From Kiritimatiellia bacterium (GTDB lineage: Bacteria > Verrucomicrobiota > Kiritimatiellia > RFP12 > UBA1067): DNA of 31,160 bases. Below the pieces are notes generated by a model. The model saw only the letters and a list, made by a program, of their open reading frames with translations. It had not been told where the DNA came from and did no database searches. Every line of letters starts with the position of its first letter. Position 1 is the first letter of the stretch. Positions 29,504 to 31,160 of this stretch are shown here, in pieces. The translations under genes and the position numbers were made by a program. The stretch spans positions 1 through 31,160 of the forward strand of contig JAEDMC010000006.1 of NCBI GenBank assembly GCA_016303225.1, written 5' to 3'.

Positions 29504-29597
29504 TGGCGGAGGGAGGGGGATTTGAACCCCCGATACGGAGATTAGTCCGTATGACGATTTAGCAAACCGTTGCCTTCAGCCACTCGGCCATCCCTCC
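29504..29597 (-). tRNA. tRNA-Ser(GCU)
   Basis: Class II tRNA on the minus strand: acceptor GGAGGGA pairs with TCCCTCC, discriminator G and encoded CCA follow. The anticodon stem ACGGT/ATCGT encloses TTGCTAA, anticodon GCT (reads AGC/AGU). The variable arm is long (ATACGGA/TCCGTAT). Confidence 0.96.
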
Positions 29598-29605
29598 AAA
29601 AGGTA

Positions 29606-29656
29606 TTTATACCAAATCGTGGCGCGTATTGTATCAAATTCGCTGCTGGCCGTCAA
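29606..29656 (-). promoter_or_regulatory. Tandem promoters of tRNA-Ser(GCU)
   Basis: The proximal -10 is TATAAA at 29606-29611 preceded by TGG; its start would fall 1-3 nt before the mature tRNA end. The distal promoter has -35 TTGACG at 29651-29656, a 17-bp spacer and -10 TACAAT at 29628-29633 preceded by TGA, and that TGA is the nagA stop codon. Confidence 0.7.
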
Positions 29657-30797
29657 CGAAGACGGCCGAGGGCTTCCAGCTCTTCGGATTGATGACGACA
29701 AGATCGGCGACGAAGCCCTTCTCGACCTTGCCCAGCTGTTTGCCCCAGCCGAACTCGATCGCCTGGTTCCAGGACGTGCAGCGGACAAGGTCCTTGAGCG
29801 GAATGCCGGTGACGTCATGGACGTTCTTGAGCCCGTTGCCCATCCAGAGCGTCGAACCCGCGAGGTTGTTGCCCACGACGAGACGCGCCTCGCCGTTCTT
29901 GAGGAGAACCTTCAGGCCGCCCATCTCGAACGCGTAGCCGTCCTTGCAGTGCGAGCACCGGAGCGAATCCGTGATCATCTGCACGTGCGCGAGGCTGCGA
30001 CGCGTGAAGATGAGACGAAGCATGTTGTCGCAGAGGTGGATGCGGTCGCAGATCACCTCAGTGTTGAGGTCCTCCACGAGGAAGCCCGCGCCGACCATGC
30101 CGATCTCGCGGTGATGGAGCGGCGTCATCTGATTGCAGAAGTGCGTCATGTGACGGAGGCCGTTCTTGTAGGCCTTCTCGAGGTCCGCAAACTTCGCGCC
30201 GGTGTGGCCGCAGCTCGGGACGACGCCCATCTTGATCATCTCCTTCGCGAACTTCGCGCCGTCCTTCGCCTCGACCGCGTAGGAGATCGCCTTCACGGGA
30301 TAGACCTTCGCGATCTCCTTCACTTCCTTCGCAGACGGGTTGCGGACGTATTTCGGGTTCTGCGCCCCGCAGCACTTCGCGTTGATGAACGGACCCTCGA
30401 GGTGGATGCCCGGCACCTTCGCATAGGGCTGGCCCGCCTCGTCGTACTTCTTCGCGTTCTTCGCCGCCGTGACGAGCTCCTTGTGCGAGACGGTCAGCGT
30501 GGTCGGCAGCACCGTCGTCACGCCTTCCTGCAGCTTCGCCTTCGCGAACTCGAAGATCGCCTTGGGATCGGCGTCGCAGAAGTCGTACCCGAGCGCGCCG
30601 TGCGTGTGCACGTCGATGAAGCCCGGCATCACGTACTGCCCCTTCACGTCGACGACGGTGGTGTTCTTGTCGGCCTTGACGGCGACCTTGCCCGCGGTGA
30701 CGGACTTGATCTTCTTGCCGACGATCTCGATCGTGGCGTTCTTGATGTCCACATCGGGCGAAATGACGTGCGCGTTGATGATGACGGTCTTCTGCAT
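29634..30797 (-). CDS. nagA: N-acetylglucosamine-6-phosphate deacetylase
   Basis: 387-residue amidohydrolase. The metal-site motif FIDVHTHG (HTH at 64-66) follows the N-terminal beta-sandwich. Then HLEGPFINAKCCGAQ, SCGHTGAKF, HFCNQMTPLHHREIG and the catalytic Asp in QMITDSLRCSHCKDG. It removes acetate from GlcNAc-6-phosphate in amino-sugar catabolism and wall recycling. Some motifs differ from E. coli NagA (HFCNQM for HLFNAM), as in many distant members. AAGGAG lies about 8 nt before the ATG. It is transcribed from its own promoter after purB. Confidence 0.92.
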   Translation of the reverse strand: MQKTVIINAHVISPDVDIKNATIEIVGKKIKSVTAGKVAVKADKNTTVVDVKGQYVMPGFIDVHTHGALGYDFCDADPKAIFEFAKAKLQEGVTTVLPTTLTVSHKELVTAAKNAKKYDEAGQPYAKVPGIHLEGPFINAKCCGAQNPKYVRNPSAKEVKEIAKVYPVKAISYAVEAKDGAKFAKEMIKMGVVPSCGHTGAKFADLEKAYKNGLRHMTHFCNQMTPLHHREIGMVGAGFLVEDLNTEVICDRIHLCDNMLRLIFTRRSLAHVQMITDSLRCSHCKDGYAFEMGGLKVLLKNGEARLVVGNNLAGSTLWMGNGLKNVHDVTGIPLKDLVRCTSWNQAIEFGWGKQLGKVEKGFVADLVVINPKSWKPSAVFVDGQQRI

Positions 30798-30820
30798 GAT
30801 GTTGATCTCCTTGTGTCTGG

Positions 30821-30829
30821 ATTATATCA
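30821..30829 (-). promoter_or_regulatory. Extended -10 promoter of nagA
   Basis: TGATATAAT on the minus strand in the short purB-nagA gap. The predicted start gives a leader of about 17 nt containing the AAGGAG site. No -35 match is visible. Confidence 0.65.
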
Positions 30830-30843
30830 TATTCTCTCCGTCC

Positions 30844-31160
30844 TTACGCGAGCTTCGCCAGCTTCTCGGCGAGGCCGACGTAGGTCGAGGGCGTGAGCTT
30901 GAGAAGCCGCGCCTTGTCCGCCTTGGGCAGCGGCAGCGCCTGCACGAAGTCGCGCATGATCTCCGCATTGACGCGGCGACCGCGCGTGAGCTCCTTGAGC
31001 CGCTCGTAGGGATGCTCCATCCCGACCTTGCGCATCACGGTCTGAATCGGCTCGGCGAGCACCTCCCAGTTGTGGTCCAGGTCGTCCTGGAGACGCTCGA
31101 CGTTGAGCTCGAGCTTGCCGAGGCCCTTCTGCGTGGAGCGGATCGCGATCAGCGTGTAGC
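30844..31160 (-). CDS. purB: Adenylosuccinate lyase, C-terminal part (runs off the window)
   Basis: The frame is open to the window edge, so only about the last 105 residues are visible: YTLIAIRSTQKGLGKLELN, then ERLQDDLDHNWEVLAEPIQTVMRKVGMEHPYERLKELTRG and an end with LTPSTYVGLAEKLAKLA. The DLDHNWEVLAEPIQTVMR stretch is characteristic of the helical C-terminal region of adenylosuccinate lyases in the clade without the short B. subtilis-type ending. The catalytic residues lie outside the window. The enzyme acts twice in purine synthesis. Confidence 0.88.
   Translation of the reverse strand, partial: YTLIAIRSTQKGLGKLELNVERLQDDLDHNWEVLAEPIQTVMRKVGMEHPYERLKELTRGRRVNAEIMRDFVQALPLPKADKARLLKLTPSTYVGLAEKLAKLA

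Overview
The window is gene-dense, GC-rich bacterial DNA. Every gene I can support lies on the minus strand, so the natural reading direction is from 31160 down to 1. The organism is Gram-negative: it has a bamA-ompH-lpxD outer-membrane/lipid A cluster, a TonB-dependent receptor and many signal peptides. The mix of PVC-like secreted glycan-degrading proteins (DUF4091, GH88, a CBM9-like protein) with compact housekeeping operons suggests an uncultured member of the Kiritimatiellota/Verrucomicrobiota/Lentisphaerota group. That placement is inference; no 16S rRNA is present.

Layout in transcription order. 31160-29345: the 3' end of purB, nagA, tRNA-Ser(GCU) with a terminator. 29344-25313: rpsB, tsf, a TonB receptor. 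25312-22508: proB, argS, tRNA-Ser(CGA), tRNA-Gly(CCC). 22467-19725: recN and a divergent AroB-like protein. 19699-14430: bamA, ompH, lpxD, an S1-domain protein, aroQ. 14340-11098: an aromatic amino acid operon (aroF, pheA, tyrA) behind a Phe/Tyr-rich leader peptide and a terminator/antiterminator pair. 11018-2721: a carbohydrate-use operon (DUF4091 glycosidase-like protein, CBM9-like secreted protein, GH88, MFS transporter, Gfo/Idh oxidoreductase, small ORF) behind a strong promoter with a palindromic operator-like site. 2692-1: a redoxin-like secreted protein, a lactonase-type propeller, YqeY, tRNA-Ser(UGA).

The most unusual feature is a dispersed set of short degenerate tandem arrays with unit lengths of 7, 8 or 9 bp, typically about five units. 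I count about fifteen. Some fill intergenic gaps almost exactly, from the stop codon (or tRNA 3' end) of one gene to the start region of the next. Others sit in frame inside lactonase, GH88, recN (three times) and argS and encode surface-loop-like peptides. A second, rarer class is made of short GC-rich perfect or near-perfect palindromes inside coding regions (MFS, AroB-like, argS). I cannot name a mechanism for either class.

Transcription signals are also uniform. Nearly every promoter I can find has an extended -10 (TGnTATAAT-like), several with TTGAC(A/G) 17-18 bp upstream. Five genes or leader ORFs start only 0-5 nt from the predicted transcription start without a ribosome binding site, which suggests leaderless translation. 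Several promoters overlap the stop codon of the preceding gene.
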